Assembly: GCF_000452705.1 (NCBI RefSeq)
Contig: NZ_CP007014.1
Coordinates: 3,162,001 to 3,226,000, forward strand
Length of the DNA: 64,000 bases
Direction: 5' to 3'
Source of the DNA: Pseudomonas syringae CC1557
Lineage (GTDB): Bacteria; Pseudomonadota; Gammaproteobacteria; Pseudomonadales; Pseudomonadaceae
Below are positions 26,171 through 43,200 of this stretch, piece after piece. The notes below the pieces were generated by a model, which made no database searches, was not told the DNA's origin, and saw nothing but the letters and a program-made list of their open reading frames with translations. Made by a program: the position numbers and the translations under genes. Within the stretch, counting starts at the first letter, position 1. The number at the start of each line of letters is the position of its first letter.

Positions 26171-27607
26171 ATGAACCAGCAAGCACAGATTCAGCCTCCC
26201 ACGACGTCTTCCGCTGCGGCGCTCACCGAGCTGTTGGCAGCTCAGCAGGCGGCGGTTCGCGTTCAGGGCGTGCCCGGCTATGCACAACGGATTGCCAGCC
26301 TCGACGCCGTTTTGCGCATGGTAAGCAGCAATCAGGACCGCTTGCTTGAGGCCGTCTGTGCAGACTTCGGCAACCGCTCCTTCGCCGAAACCAGGCTTGG
26401 CGAGTTGATGCCGATCATTAACGGCATCAAGCACATCCGCTCGCACCTGAAAGCCTGGATGCGTCCTGCACGGCGCAAGGCAGGGATCGTGTTCAGACCT
26501 GCGAGTGCCAGGGTGATCTACCAGCCGCTGGGTGTGGTCGGCATTCTTGCGCCCTGGAACTACCCGCTGACATTGACCCTGGTGCCGTTGATCGAAGCAC
26601 TGGCGGCTGGCAATCGGGTGATGATCAAACCGTCGGAACTGACACCGAGAACCTCCGAACTGCTCAGGCAACTGCTCGGCGAAACGTTCCCGGCAGACCA
26701 GGTGACTGTGGTCACCGGCGACGCCAGGCTGGCCAGCCAGTTCAGCGAGCTGCCCTTCGACCACCTGCTGTTCACCGGTTCGACCCAGGTAGGCCGTCAG
26801 GTCATGGCCGCCGCAGCGCGCAACCTGACGCCAGTGACCCTGGAACTGGGAGGCAAGTCACCGGTAGTGGTCTGCGCCGACTTTCCGCTCAAGAAGGCCG
26901 CGCGAATCATCGCGATCGGCAAGCTGTTCAATGCCGGCCAGACCTGCGTAGCCCCGGATTATGTACTGGTGCCGCGCAACCTCGTGGACCACTTCGCCAG
27001 CGAGTGGCTGGCGGCCGCGAAAAAGCTCTACCCGACACTGGACGGCAATCCGGACTACACCTCGATCATTTCGCCACGTCATTACGATCGACTGTTGGCC
27101 ATGGTCAACCAGGCTGTCGCAGCCGGTGCACGAGTCTGGCAGCACGATGCGCTGCCAGCGAAAAACGATCGCAGGATCGCGCCAGCAGCGTTTACTCAAG
27201 TGCCACTGACTGCGGACATCATGCAGGAAGAGATTTTTGGCCCGTTACTGCCCATCCTCGCTTACGACACACTGGATGAAGCCATCGCCTTCATCAACGC
27301 CCGGCCGACACCGCTTGCCCTGTACTGTTTTTCCAATCAGCAGGCGTCCGTGGACCATGTAGTGAACCGGACGCGCTCTGGCGGCGTAACCGTCAATGGC
27401 ACCATGCTGCACGCCACTCAGGATGATCTGCCTTTTGGCGGCGTCGGAGAAAGTGGCACCGGTGCTTATCACGGTTACGAAGGCTTCGTCCGTTTATCCC
27501 ATGCACGCAGTGTGCTCACACTGAGTCGCTTCAACCTGTCCGATAAAGTCTCGGCACCCTACGGGCGGCTGACGCGGCTAGTGACACGGCTAATGCTCGG
27601 TAAATAA
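26171..27607 (+). CDS. calB: Coniferyl-aldehyde-type dehydrogenase
   Basis: An NAD(P)-dependent aldehyde dehydrogenase of 478 residues. The cofactor-binding GVVGILAPWNYPL, glycine turn FTGSTQVGRQVM, catalytic Glu in TLELGGKSPVVV and catalytic Cys in FNAGQTCVAPDYVLVP are all present. The short length and FNAGQTCVAPDY pattern fit coniferyl aldehyde dehydrogenases, which oxidise lignin-derived aldehydes to ferulate; fatty-aldehyde relatives share much of this. I chose the ATG at 26171 (MNQQAQIQPP) over the open frame from 26108, which has no family similarity. The symbol is tentative. Confidence 0.85.
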   Translation: MNQQAQIQPPTTSSAAALTELLAAQQAAVRVQGVPGYAQRIASLDAVLRMVSSNQDRLLEAVCADFGNRSFAETRLGELMPIINGIKHIRSHLKAWMRPARRKAGIVFRPASARVIYQPLGVVGILAPWNYPLTLTLVPLIEALAAGNRVMIKPSELTPRTSELLRQLLGETFPADQVTVVTGDARLASQFSELPFDHLLFTGSTQVGRQVMAAAARNLTPVTLELGGKSPVVVCADFPLKKAARIIAIGKLFNAGQTCVAPDYVLVPRNLVDHFASEWLAAAKKLYPTLDGNPDYTSIISPRHYDRLLAMVNQAVAAGARVWQHDALPAKNDRRIAPAAFTQVPLTADIMQEEIFGPLLPILAYDTLDEAIAFINARPTPLALYCFSNQQASVDHVVNRTRSGGVTVNGTMLHATQDDLPFGGVGESGTGAYHGYEGFVRLSHARSVLTLSRFNLSDKVSAPYGRLTRLVTRLMLGK

Positions 27608-27793
27608 CTGATTTCTACCGGTCACTTACTCTGATGAACAGGCATCACCGGGTTTGGTTTTGCCTGCCAGAACAGCTTATTCAGTGATAATCACTGCTTG
27701 TGATGACGAAGTATTTAGGTAACATCAAGCCGTTATGATTTGCTGTAGTTAATACTAGTCGTGCTCTAAGCGCTCATCTAACGTCACTGTTCA

Positions 27794-27813
27794 GTCGTAA
27801 CAATCCTTACGAC
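27794..27813. promoter_or_regulatory. 20-base palindrome, lux-box-like site
   Basis: GTCGTAACAATCCTTACGAC has perfect 7-base arms (GTCGTAA / TTACGAC) around a 6-base centre. Its size and symmetry are those of a LuxR-family operator, and it ends 62 bases before the start of the LuxR-type gene at 27876. The rest of the 268-base gap after the dehydrogenase gene holds nothing I recognise. Confidence 0.5.
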
Positions 27814-27875
27814 CAAGTTGATGTGACTGACTTGCTTTTGCCGCGTCTACACTGCAGTCAACAGCTTTTGATCTC

Positions 27876-28556
27876 ATGGACGACCTCATGCCTCATACAC
27901 TACTGCCCCACATTGGCCGGGCCATTGCCAGCATTGGCAGCGGCCATTTTTCCAGCCTGTTTCACACCTTGATCGACAAGCAGCTTGCAGTGGATGCCAC
28001 GCACCTCTCTTCGCTGCCGCAGCCCTGGCAATCGCCGCCTGCCTCGGAAGTACCGGTTTTCAACGAAACGGTGACGTCGTCGCGTGGCACGCTGTTGCTG
28101 AGTGACTCGATCCACCTTTACCCGGTTCAGGCATCGGAAAGTTTCTCCTGCAAGATCACGGTGTTCCGCGCCCTGCCCGCTCAGGCATTTTCGCCCAGCG
28201 AGCGTCGGCAACTAAGCGATATCACCCCCTTGCTGTTCTCGATACTCGAAAAACACGTCAATGCGCTGCAACTGGCGATGCCCAGTAGTGAACTAAGAAA
28301 AACCGAAAGCCTGGAGGAGCGCTTTCAGGAACGACTGCGCGAAACCGGCCTTTCGCTGTCCGAGCGGGAAACCCAGGTCTGCCTCGGGTTGCTCGCCGGG
28401 CATACCGCCCTTGAGCAGGCCGAGCGGCTGATGCTTAAGGTCAACACGGTCGGCAGCTACCAGCGCAGGGCAGCCATCAAACTTGGAATCAGCGGTCGAA
28501 ACTCGCTGATGCGCTGGATGTACGCCTCTTCCGAAGGCGTCTTTTCGGCCTGTTGA
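27876..28556 (+). CDS. LuxR-type regulator downstream of the syringafactin genes
   Basis: A 226-residue regulator with a C-terminal LuxR helix-turn-helix: LSLSERETQVCLGLLAGHT, EQAERLMLKVNTVGSYQRRA, IKLGISGRNSLMRWMY. The N-terminal 150 residues show no autoinducer-binding signature, as in the LuxR regulators that flank Pseudomonas lipopeptide clusters. It resembles the upstream regulator at 56243 in its last 60 residues. It runs toward syfB and the two genes end within 98 bases of each other. Start could also be the Met four codons later. Confidence 0.85.
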   Translation: MDDLMPHTLLPHIGRAIASIGSGHFSSLFHTLIDKQLAVDATHLSSLPQPWQSPPASEVPVFNETVTSSRGTLLLSDSIHLYPVQASESFSCKITVFRALPAQAFSPSERRQLSDITPLLFSILEKHVNALQLAMPSSELRKTESLEERFQERLRETGLSLSERETQVCLGLLAGHTALEQAERLMLKVNTVGSYQRRAAIKLGISGRNSLMRWMYASSEGVFSAC

Positions 28557-28599
28557 TTGCCGGTCTGCCGTCCCTGGCAATAACCGCAGCCAACGCCAT

Positions 28600-28629
28600 T
28601 GCTGCGATATCCATAGCGATATCGCAGCA
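28600..28629. terminator. Bidirectional hairpin between the LuxR gene and syfB
   Basis: TGCTGCGATATC (28600-28611) and GATATCGCAGCA (28618-28629) form a perfect 12-base-pair stem with a 6-base loop, in the 97 bases between two converging genes. It can fold on transcripts from either side. No T-run is adjacent, so it may act as a terminator with help or as an mRNA end stabiliser. Confidence 0.65.
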
Positions 28630-28653
28630 GTGGAGCCGCTGACTAAAACCGCC

Positions 28654-34646
<5,993 letters not shown>

Positions 34647-36272
34647 GCGCATCGAGCTGCTCGTTGCCGATGTCTGCTGGCGGCAGGTGCAACGTCGCAC
34701 CGACGCACAAGGCAGGCCAGATTTCCCAGGCCATGGCATCGAAACCGAAGCCGGCCACGCTGGCGGTGTGACTGCCTGCGTGCAGAGCAAACGCCTCACA
34801 GTGCCAATGCACCAGATTGGTCAGGGTGCGGTGTTCGACCATGACGCCTTTCGGTTGTCCGGTCGAGCCCGAGGTGTAGATGACGTAAGCCAGGTGGGCA
34901 GCATTCAGGCCCGACACCTGGGGATTGTGCTCCAGCGCTGGCCAGTTCGGCTGGTCCAGCGCAACCACCGGCACAGCCAGCGGCGGCAGCCGTCCGATGA
35001 CAGCCTGCTGGGCCAGCACCACCACCGGCGCACTGTCGCTCAGCAAGTAGGCAATGCGTTCATCCGGGTGCGCGGGGTCTACCGGCACATAGCAGGCACC
35101 GGCCTTGAGTACGGCCAGCAAACCGGTCAGGGTTTGCAACCCGCGCCGTGCAACCACCGCCACCCGATCATCCGGGCGCACGCCGAGGCTGATCAGATAA
35201 TGAGCAAGCGCATTGGCGTGTCGATTCAGTTCGGCGTAGCTCAATGAATGGTTGCCCACCTGTGCAGCGATGGCGTGAGGGGTACTGATCGCTCGCGCTT
35301 CGATGAGGGCATGCACCGTCTGGCCTTGCGCAACGTGCTGCGCAGCGGGGTTGAGATGATCAAGCAGATACTGACGTTCCTGCTCGCCCACCAGCGGTAT
35401 CTGGTCGATCACCACCTGTTCGTTGTTCACCAGCGCGTGCAACAACTGCTCGAAATAGCCGCAGTAGCGCTTCACCGTCGCTTCATCGAACAACGCTGTC
35501 GCGTAGTCCAAGGTGCCGACCAGCGCATCACCGTGCTCGCCGAGGTTCAGCGACAGGTCGAATTTGGCGGTCTGAGTGCTCTGCTCCACCAACGCCAGCG
35601 ATAATCCATCCATGTCCGGCAGCGAAGTATCCCCGGCCAACCAGTTGAGCGTGGTCTGGAACAGCGGCGCGTGCGCCAGGCTGCGTGCCGGACGAACAAT
35701 TTCCACCACCTGCTCGAATGGCAGGTCCTGATGATCCTGAGCCTCCAGCACCCGACTCCTGACCTGGGCCAGCAATGCTTCACCGGTCGCGGCCGAAGAC
35801 GTGTCGATACGCACGGCCAGCGTATTGACGAACAGCCCGATCAGCCCTTCCAGTTCAGCGCGACCACGCCCCGCAATCGGGCTGCCGATCACAACCTCGG
35901 CCTGCCCGGAAAGACGCGCCAGCAGCGCTCCCCAGGCGGTCATCAAGGTCATGTACAGCGTCACGCCCTGGCGTTGCGCCAGGGCACGCAAGCCTGCGGT
36001 CAGATGAGCATCCAGTCGGATCGCCAGGCTGGCACCGGCAAAGTCCTGATGCACCGGACGTGGCCGGTCGGTGGGCAGGGTCAGCAGCGTCGGCGCGCCG
36101 TCCAGGGTCTGACGCCAGTAGGCGGCCTGGTGTTGCAGACGCTCGCCACTCATCCAGCTTTGCTGCCAGACCGCATAGTCTGCGTACTGAATGGCCAGCT
36201 CGGGCAGCGGATCGGCCTTGCCCTGCCGTAACGCCGGATACAGCGCCAACAGCTCGCGAGTCAGCACGCCCA

Positions 36273-36782
36273 TCGACCAGCCGTCGGCGACGATGTGGTG
36301 CACGGTCAACAACAACACATGACGCTCGTCCTCCACCTGCAACAGGCAGCCGCGTATCAGGGGGCCGCGTGCCAGATCGAAAGGGACTGTGGCCTCTTTC
36401 ATCACGCGCTGTGCCAGTGTTTGCGGATGCAGACGCAGATCCTCGATGTGCAACAGCGAGCTGCCAGGCAGCGCAGTGAAGACCACCTCGGCCCCTCCTC
36501 GCAGGCAATGAAACGGCTGCGCAGGGTCGACCAGCCGTCGGCGACGATGTGGTGCACGGTCAACAACAACACATGACGCTCGTCCTCCACCTGCAACAGG
36601 CAGCCGCGTATCAGGGGGCCGCGTGCCAGATCGAAAGGGACTGTGGCCTCTTTCATCACGCGCTGTGCCAGTGTTTGCGGATGCAGACGCAGATCCTCGA
36701 TGTGCAACAGCGAGCTGCCAGGCAGCGCAGTGAAGACCACCTCGGCCCCCTCCTCGCAGGCAATGAAACGGCTGCGCAGGGT
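36273..36782. repeat. 255-base direct tandem duplication in C7
   Basis: The stretch from 36273 to 36527 recurs at 36527 to 36782, identical by eye except that GGCCCCTCC in the first copy is GGCCCCCTCC in the second. It encodes TLRSRFIACEEG through HHIVADGWS of C7. Removing one copy restores a normal condensation domain. Confidence 0.9.
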
Positions 36783-37256
36783 TTCGTGACGTTCGACGAT
36801 CCGCGCCAGTGCAGCGGTCAGCGCAGTAACGTCCAACTGGCCGCGCAGGCTCAGGGCCAGCGGGATGTTGTACGCCTCGCTACCACCTTCAAGCTGCGCC
36901 AGGAACCACAAGCGTTGCTGGGCAAACGACAGTGGCAACGACTGGTCACGCGGCGCCGGCAGGATCAGCGACAGTTCGCTGCGTCCGGCACCCGCCAGCG
37001 CCGCAGCAACGGCTGCCAGTTCACCCAGTGCAAAGAGTTCGCCGAGCGGCAGCTCCATACCCAATTGCTGGCGAACCTGCGACACCATGCGCATGGCCAG
37101 CAGGGAATGCCCGCCCAGATCAAAAAAGTGATCGTGGCGGCCTACCCGCTCGACCTGCAACACCTCGGCCCAGATCTGCGCCAGCGCGACTTCAATATCA
37201 CCCTGCGGCGGTTCGTAGGCCAGACCGAGCAGCGACGAGTGATCCGGTTCCGGCAA
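36402..37256 (-). CDS. syfB: SyfB fragment 3: T6 and N-terminal part of C7
   Basis: A 284-codon frame. After PEPDHSSLLGLAYEPPQGD comes T6 (FFDLGGHSLLAMRMVSQVR) and C7, a standard L,L-type condensation domain (LPLSFAQQRLWFLAQ, HHIVADGWS). Right after HHIVADGWS the sequence jumps back and repeats from TLRSRFIACEEG, because a 255-base segment is duplicated; a one-base difference in the second pass then puts the last 30 codons out of frame. The true protein would continue from GWS into MGVLTREL of the next fragment. Confidence 0.82.
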   Translation of the reverse strand: MPEPDHSSLLGLAYEPPQGDIEVALAQIWAEVLQVERVGRHDHFFDLGGHSLLAMRMVSQVRQQLGMELPLGELFALGELAAVAAALAGAGRSELSLILPAPRDQSLPLSFAQQRLWFLAQLEGGSEAYNIPLALSLRGQLDVTALTAALARIVERHETLRSRFIACEEGAEVVFTALPGSSLLHIEDLRLHPQTLAQRVMKEATVPFDLARGPLIRGCLLQVEDERHVLLLTVHHIVADGWSTLRSRFIACEEGPRWSSLRCLAARCCTSRICVCIRKHWHSA

Positions 37257-40200
37257 TGCACGGCGATGCGGAAACCACGAATCTTGACCTGATCGTCGTT
37301 ACGGCCCAGGCATTCCAGTTGCCCGTCTTCCAGCCAGCGTCCCAGATCGCCCGTGCGGTACATCATGGCACCGGGCTGATCGCTGAACGGGTCGGCAATA
37401 AATTTCTCGTCGTTCAGCTCCGGGCGGTTCAGATACCCCAGAGCCACGCCGTCGCCACCGATGTACAGCTCGCCGATGACACCCAGCGGCGCCAGACGTC
37501 GATGAGCATCGAGTACGTAGACCCGAGTGTTGCCGATGGGGCGTCCGATAGGCACTGATTCTGCGCTGTCTGCCAGCACCCGAACATTGCAGACGGTGGC
37601 AAAGGTCGTAGTCTCGGTTGGGCCGTAACCGTTCAGCAGTTGCAGCCCAGGTGCCTGGGCCAGCATTGCCCGGAAGCTGACGGGATCGGCACGCTCGCCG
37701 CCAGAGAGCAGCAGCCGCAAGCCAGTGAGCGCTTCAGGAATCAGTTGCACGTACTGGTTGAACAGCGCTGTGGTGAGAAACAACACACTGACATTGCCAT
37801 GACGCAAGGCTGCGCTGAAACGTGCCGGGTCGATCAGCGTCGTGTGCTCGATCACAAACAGCTGCCCACCGTTCAGCAAGGCACCCCAGACTTCCATCGT
37901 GCTGGCATCGAACGCCGCGTTGGAGGCAAAGGCGATGCTGTCCTGTTCGTTGAAATCGGCATAGCCGTTATTCAGCACCAGGCGCGCAATGCCGCGATGG
38001 GCGACGCGCACACCTTTTGGCGCCCCGGTGGAACCCGAGGTGTACATGACGTAAGCCGCGGTGTCCGACGCCTGCGGCAGGCCCGGGTCATGAGCAGGCT
38101 GGTCATCGAGCTGCAGTTGGTCCATATCGATGCGCCGCACGGACGGGGCAATCAACATGGCGCTCTGCGTCAATACGAATTTCGCCCCGCAGTCATCGAT
38201 CATGTAGTGCTGCCGCTCGGCGGGCGCATTGACATCCAGCGGTACATAAGTCGCCGCGCATTTACCGATGGCCAGTTGGCTGATCAGCAGTTCCAGCGAG
38301 CGTGGCAGCAGAATCGCCACATGCTCATTGGGCCGTACGCCCTGCCCCATCAGGTAATGCGCAAGGTGGTTGGCACGTTCGTTCAATTCGCCATACGTCA
38401 GCGAGCGTCGGCCGTGCACAGCAGCGATGGCATGCGGATGAAGCGCCGCACGACGCTCGAACAGGCGGTGCACGGTTTGCTCGCGAGGGTAGTCACGACG
38501 GGTATCGTTGAACGAGGCCAGCAGTTGCTCGTGCTCAGCCTGCGGTACTACGGACGATTCTATCAGGGCTGTTTCCGATTGCTGCTCCAATGCCTGCACC
38601 AGATGAGCAAGGGCCTGTTGCAGATAGGCGCAGATCCGCTGCGGATCAATACCCGGTGCAGCCTGGACAGTCAGGCCGAAATCATCGCCAAAGTCATCGA
38701 CGCTCAAGGTCAGCGGGTAATTGCTACGCTCTTCTGCGTGAATGACCTCAATGCCTTGCCATGCGGCGCTGCTCGCCGGGTCATCAACCCTGGCTGCGGC
38801 GCTGTGCCGGTAATTGAGCAACGTATTGAACAGCGGCGCGCCAGCCGGCAAGGCACTGCAACGCTGGGCAAGCGCCAACTGAGCATGCTCGTGGGCAAGC
38901 ATCCCGACCAGACGGTCATGGACGTCGAGCACCGCGCTGCGCGCGCAATGCACACCCAGATCCATGCGCAGTGGCAAGGTATTGATAAACACACCCAGGG
39001 CGCGCTCACCCCCTTCACCCCCGCGCAAACGTCCAAACAGCACAGTGCCGAACACCACGCTGTCGCGCCCGGACAACTGCCCCAGCACCTGAGCCCAGGC
39101 CAGGTGCATCAAGGTGGCGGCGCTGACACTCAACTGCCGTGCCTGATCGCGGACCTGACTGCACAGGTCGCTGTCCAGTGTGAGTCGGGCCTCGCCAGGA
39201 ATCTGCTCGGCGGAAGCCGTTGCCAGACCGTAAGGCAAGGTCGGCTCGTCCACATCGCCCAACTGCTCGCGGAAGAACGCTTCATGGGCGTCATCGCCAG
39301 GCCCTTGCAGGACGTGGGCGATGTAGTTGCGGTACGGCACGGGCGCTGCGAGCCCGGCTTCGTTGTCCAGCAGTATGGCCTGCAACTCATGACTCAGTAC
39401 GTCGAGCGCAATATGATCCATGATCACATGGTGGTAGCGCAGTACCGCGGTAATCCTTTGGTTGTCCGGGTCATGGGCGTAGACCAGATGCAGCAGCGGT
39501 GCCTGAGTCAGAGCCATGCGCGGTGCGTTGAAAAGGTCCGGCAATGCCGTCTCTTGAACGCGCAGCGGGGCCTGACGCCAGACCACCTGAACCGGTGCTT
39601 GCAAACCTTCCCAGAACAACGCGGTGCGCAGAATATCGTTGCGCTCGATCACTCGCTGCAGTGCATGGCAAAAAGCGTCCAGACGCGACGCATCGGCGAA
39701 CGCGAACTGCGGCTGCAACAGGTAGGGATCGCTGCCCACGGCGGTCAGGTGGTGATAAAGAATGCCGGTCTGCAAGGGACCCAGCGGATAGATATCCTGC
39801 ACATTGGCGGTACCGCCTGGTACCTGCGCGACAATGCGGTCAATGGCTGGTTGATCCAGCGCTACCAAGGGCAGCAGCTCGGGTGTGATGCGCTGGCAGT
39901 GCGCATCAATCAGGTTGGCTGGCACGTTGATTTCGGTGTCGCGACCGACCGCCTCAGCCAGCGCCGCCAGTGTTGGCTGGACAAAAAGAACGCGAATGTC
40001 CGCCCGCATGTCCAGACGACGCATGCGCGCAATCAGGGTGACAGCGAGCAATGAGTGGCCGCCCAGCTCAAAGAAATTATCCTGACGACCGACCTGCTCC
40101 ACTTGCAGCAGCTCTGCCCAGAGGCTGGCCAGGGCGATTTCGATCGCACCCTGCGGCGCCTCATAGGCCCGGCTGGCGATACTGTCGCGATCCGGTGCCG

Positions 40201-43200
40201 GCAGGCTTTTGCGGTCCAGCTTGCCGTTCGCCGTCACCGGCAGGTGGGCAAGCCGTACGAAGGCCGCAGGCACCATGTATTCGGGCAGCAGCCCCGACAA
40301 CCAGGCACGCAACTGTTCGATATCCAGCCCGGTCTTGTCTTCAGCGCAGGTGTAGTAGCCAACCAGGCGCTTGTCTCCGGGCACATCCTCGCGCGCCACT
40401 ACCACTGCGTCGAGCACATCCGGATGATCATTCAGGCGAGACGCGATCTCACCCAACTCAATGCGGAAACCGCGAATCTTGACTTGTTCGTCGTTACGGC
40501 CGAGGTACTCCAGGCTGCCGTCGGCCATCCAGCGAGCCAGGTCACCGGTACGGTAAATACGCGCATCTGCTGCCTGGCTAAACGGGTTGTCGAGGAAACG
40601 TTCGGCCGTCAGCGCTTCACGGTTCAGGTAGCCCCGCGCCACACCGGCGCCGCCGATGTAGATCTCGCCGGCAACGCCCAGTGGCACAGGCTGCTGTTGC
40701 TCGTCGAGCAGGTAAAACTGCGTGTTGCCCACCGGTTTGCCGATGTGAGCGGCGAAGCCCTCTTTGGCGTCTTCAGGCTGCACCGGGTAATAGGTCACAT
40801 GCACGGTGGTTTCGGTGATGCCATACATGTTCACCAACTGTGTACCGGCATTCACGTTGCGGGCATACCACGGCTTGAGCATCGCGGTTTCCAGCGCTTC
40901 ACCGCCGAAAATCACCTGGCGCAGCGAATGCGCCTGTGGGTTTTCGCCCTGCGCAGCAATCAGTTGGCGGAACGCACTCGGCGTCTGGTTGAGCACCGTC
41001 ACTCCGGCGCTGCACAGCAGGTTATAGAAGTCTTCGGGCGAGCGGCTGACCAGTTGCGGCACGATCAACAGACGTCCGCCGTGCAGCAACGCGCCCCAGA
41101 TTTCCCAGACCGAGAAATCGAAGGCAAACGAGTGGAACAACGACCAGACATCCTGTTCGTTGAAACCAAACCAGTCTTCGGTGGCCGAGAACAGCCGCGC
41201 AACGTTGCGGTGTTCGATCATCACACCCTTGGGCAGGCCGGTGGAGCCTGAGGTGTAGATCACATAAGCCAGGCTCTCCGGCTTTACCGGGACCTGCGGG
41301 TTACAGTCGGATTCGTCCTGCAACCCGTCATCGTCGAGACTGATGACCGGTACTGCCGAGACCGGCAAGGCGCCCTGCACCGAGCGCTGGCTCAATAACG
41401 CCACCGGCGCGCTGTCGCCGAGGGTGTAGGCCAGGCGTTCCATGGGATAAGCAGGATCAAGTGGCACATAGGCGGCACCGGCCTTGAGAATCCCCAGCAG
41501 GCCCGCGATCATCTGCACGCCACGATGTGTGCAGATGGCGACACGATCATCCACACCGATGCCCAGGCCGATCAGGCGATGCGCGATCCTGTTGGCCTGG
41601 GCGTTGAGCGTCGCGTAGCTCCACGATACATCCTCAAAGCTCACGGCAATCGCATCCGGCGTGCGCTGCACTTGCGCTTCAAACTGGCCGTGCAAAGTCT
41701 GCCCTTGCGGATAAACCATGCCAGGTGCATTGAAACCGTCGGTCAACTGCCGGCGCTCGGCCTCAGACAAGAGCGGAATGTGGTTCACCTGCGTCTGGCT
41801 GTCGGCGACCATGCCACGCAGTATCGCCTCCAGATAACCCAGATAGCGTTCGACGGTGCCATGGTCAAACAGCGCGGTGGCGTATTCCACGATGCAGCGG
41901 AAATTATCGGCGCTGTCGCTGACGCTCAGCGCCAGGTCGAATTTTGCGAAAGCGGCCTGCTCCTCCAGAGGCTCCAGCAGCAGATCCCCCAGCTGCAAGT
42001 CCAGCCCCTGGCTGCCATCCCAGGTCAGGGATACCTGGAATAAAGGGCTATGCGCCAGGCTGCGGGGCGGCCGCAGGCGTTCAACCACTTGCTCGAAAGG
42101 CAGGTCTTGATGGTCTTGGGCTTGCACCACGCGGGCCTTGATGCGGGCCAGCAGCGTCATGGCATCCGGCTCGTCCGACGTATCGATACGCACGGCCAGG
42201 GTATTGACGAACAGACCGATCAAGCCTTCGATTTCTGCACGACGACGGTTGGCAACCGGCATGCCGACGACGACCTCTTCCTGGCCGGACAACCGCGCCA
42301 GCAATACCGCCCAGGCGCCCATGAACAGCATGAAAGGTGTCACCGACTGCGCCTGGCAGAAAGTCCTGAGGTCGGCGCTCAGACGCGCATCCAGATTCAA
42401 CGCGACGCTGGCGCCGGTGTAGTCCTGATGCGCAGGACGTGGACGGTCGGTAGGCAACGTGAGCAATACCGGTGCTCCCGCCAGTGCCTGCTGCCAGTAA
42501 TCGGCCTGCTGGCTCAGCCGTTCGGCGTCCAGCCAGTTGCGTTGCCACACGGCGTAATCGCCATATTGCAGCGTCAGCGCGGGCAGCGGATCATCCAGCC
42601 CTTGACTGAACGCCTGATACAGCGCGGTCAGTTCGCGGGTCAGAACACCCAGCGACCAGCCGTCAGCAACGATATGGTGCACGGTCAGCAGCAGTACGTG
42701 CCGGTCTTCGGCCAGGCACAGCAAACGACCACGAATAGGCAGGTCGTGGCGCAGATCGAAGGGCTGCGCGGCTTCTTCCCTGGCTACCACGCGCAAGGAA
42801 TCTGCGTCCTGACCGCGCAAATCCTGCAAGCGGATGTCCGGTACTTCGCTGACGGATGCGGCCTGCACCCACGCGTTATCGTCTTCCTGGCTGAAGCGAC
42901 TGCGCAGGCTGTCGTGGCGGGCCACAATGCGTTCCAGCGCACGCTTCAAGGCCCGGCTGTCCAGCGGACCGCTCAGTTTCAGGCCCAACGAAATGTTGTA
43001 AGCGCTGTTGGCGTCTTCCATCTGCGCCATGAACCAGATGCGCTGCTGCGCAGAAGACAGTGGCAGCGGCCCGCTGCGGGGCTGCACGTCAATGCCAGGT
43101 AACTGACTGCGACCGGCAGCGGCCAGGCAGCGCGCCACGGCGCTCAACGAGCTGTCGGCGAACAGCTCGCCCAGCGCCAGCTCCAGTGACAGGCGCTGGC

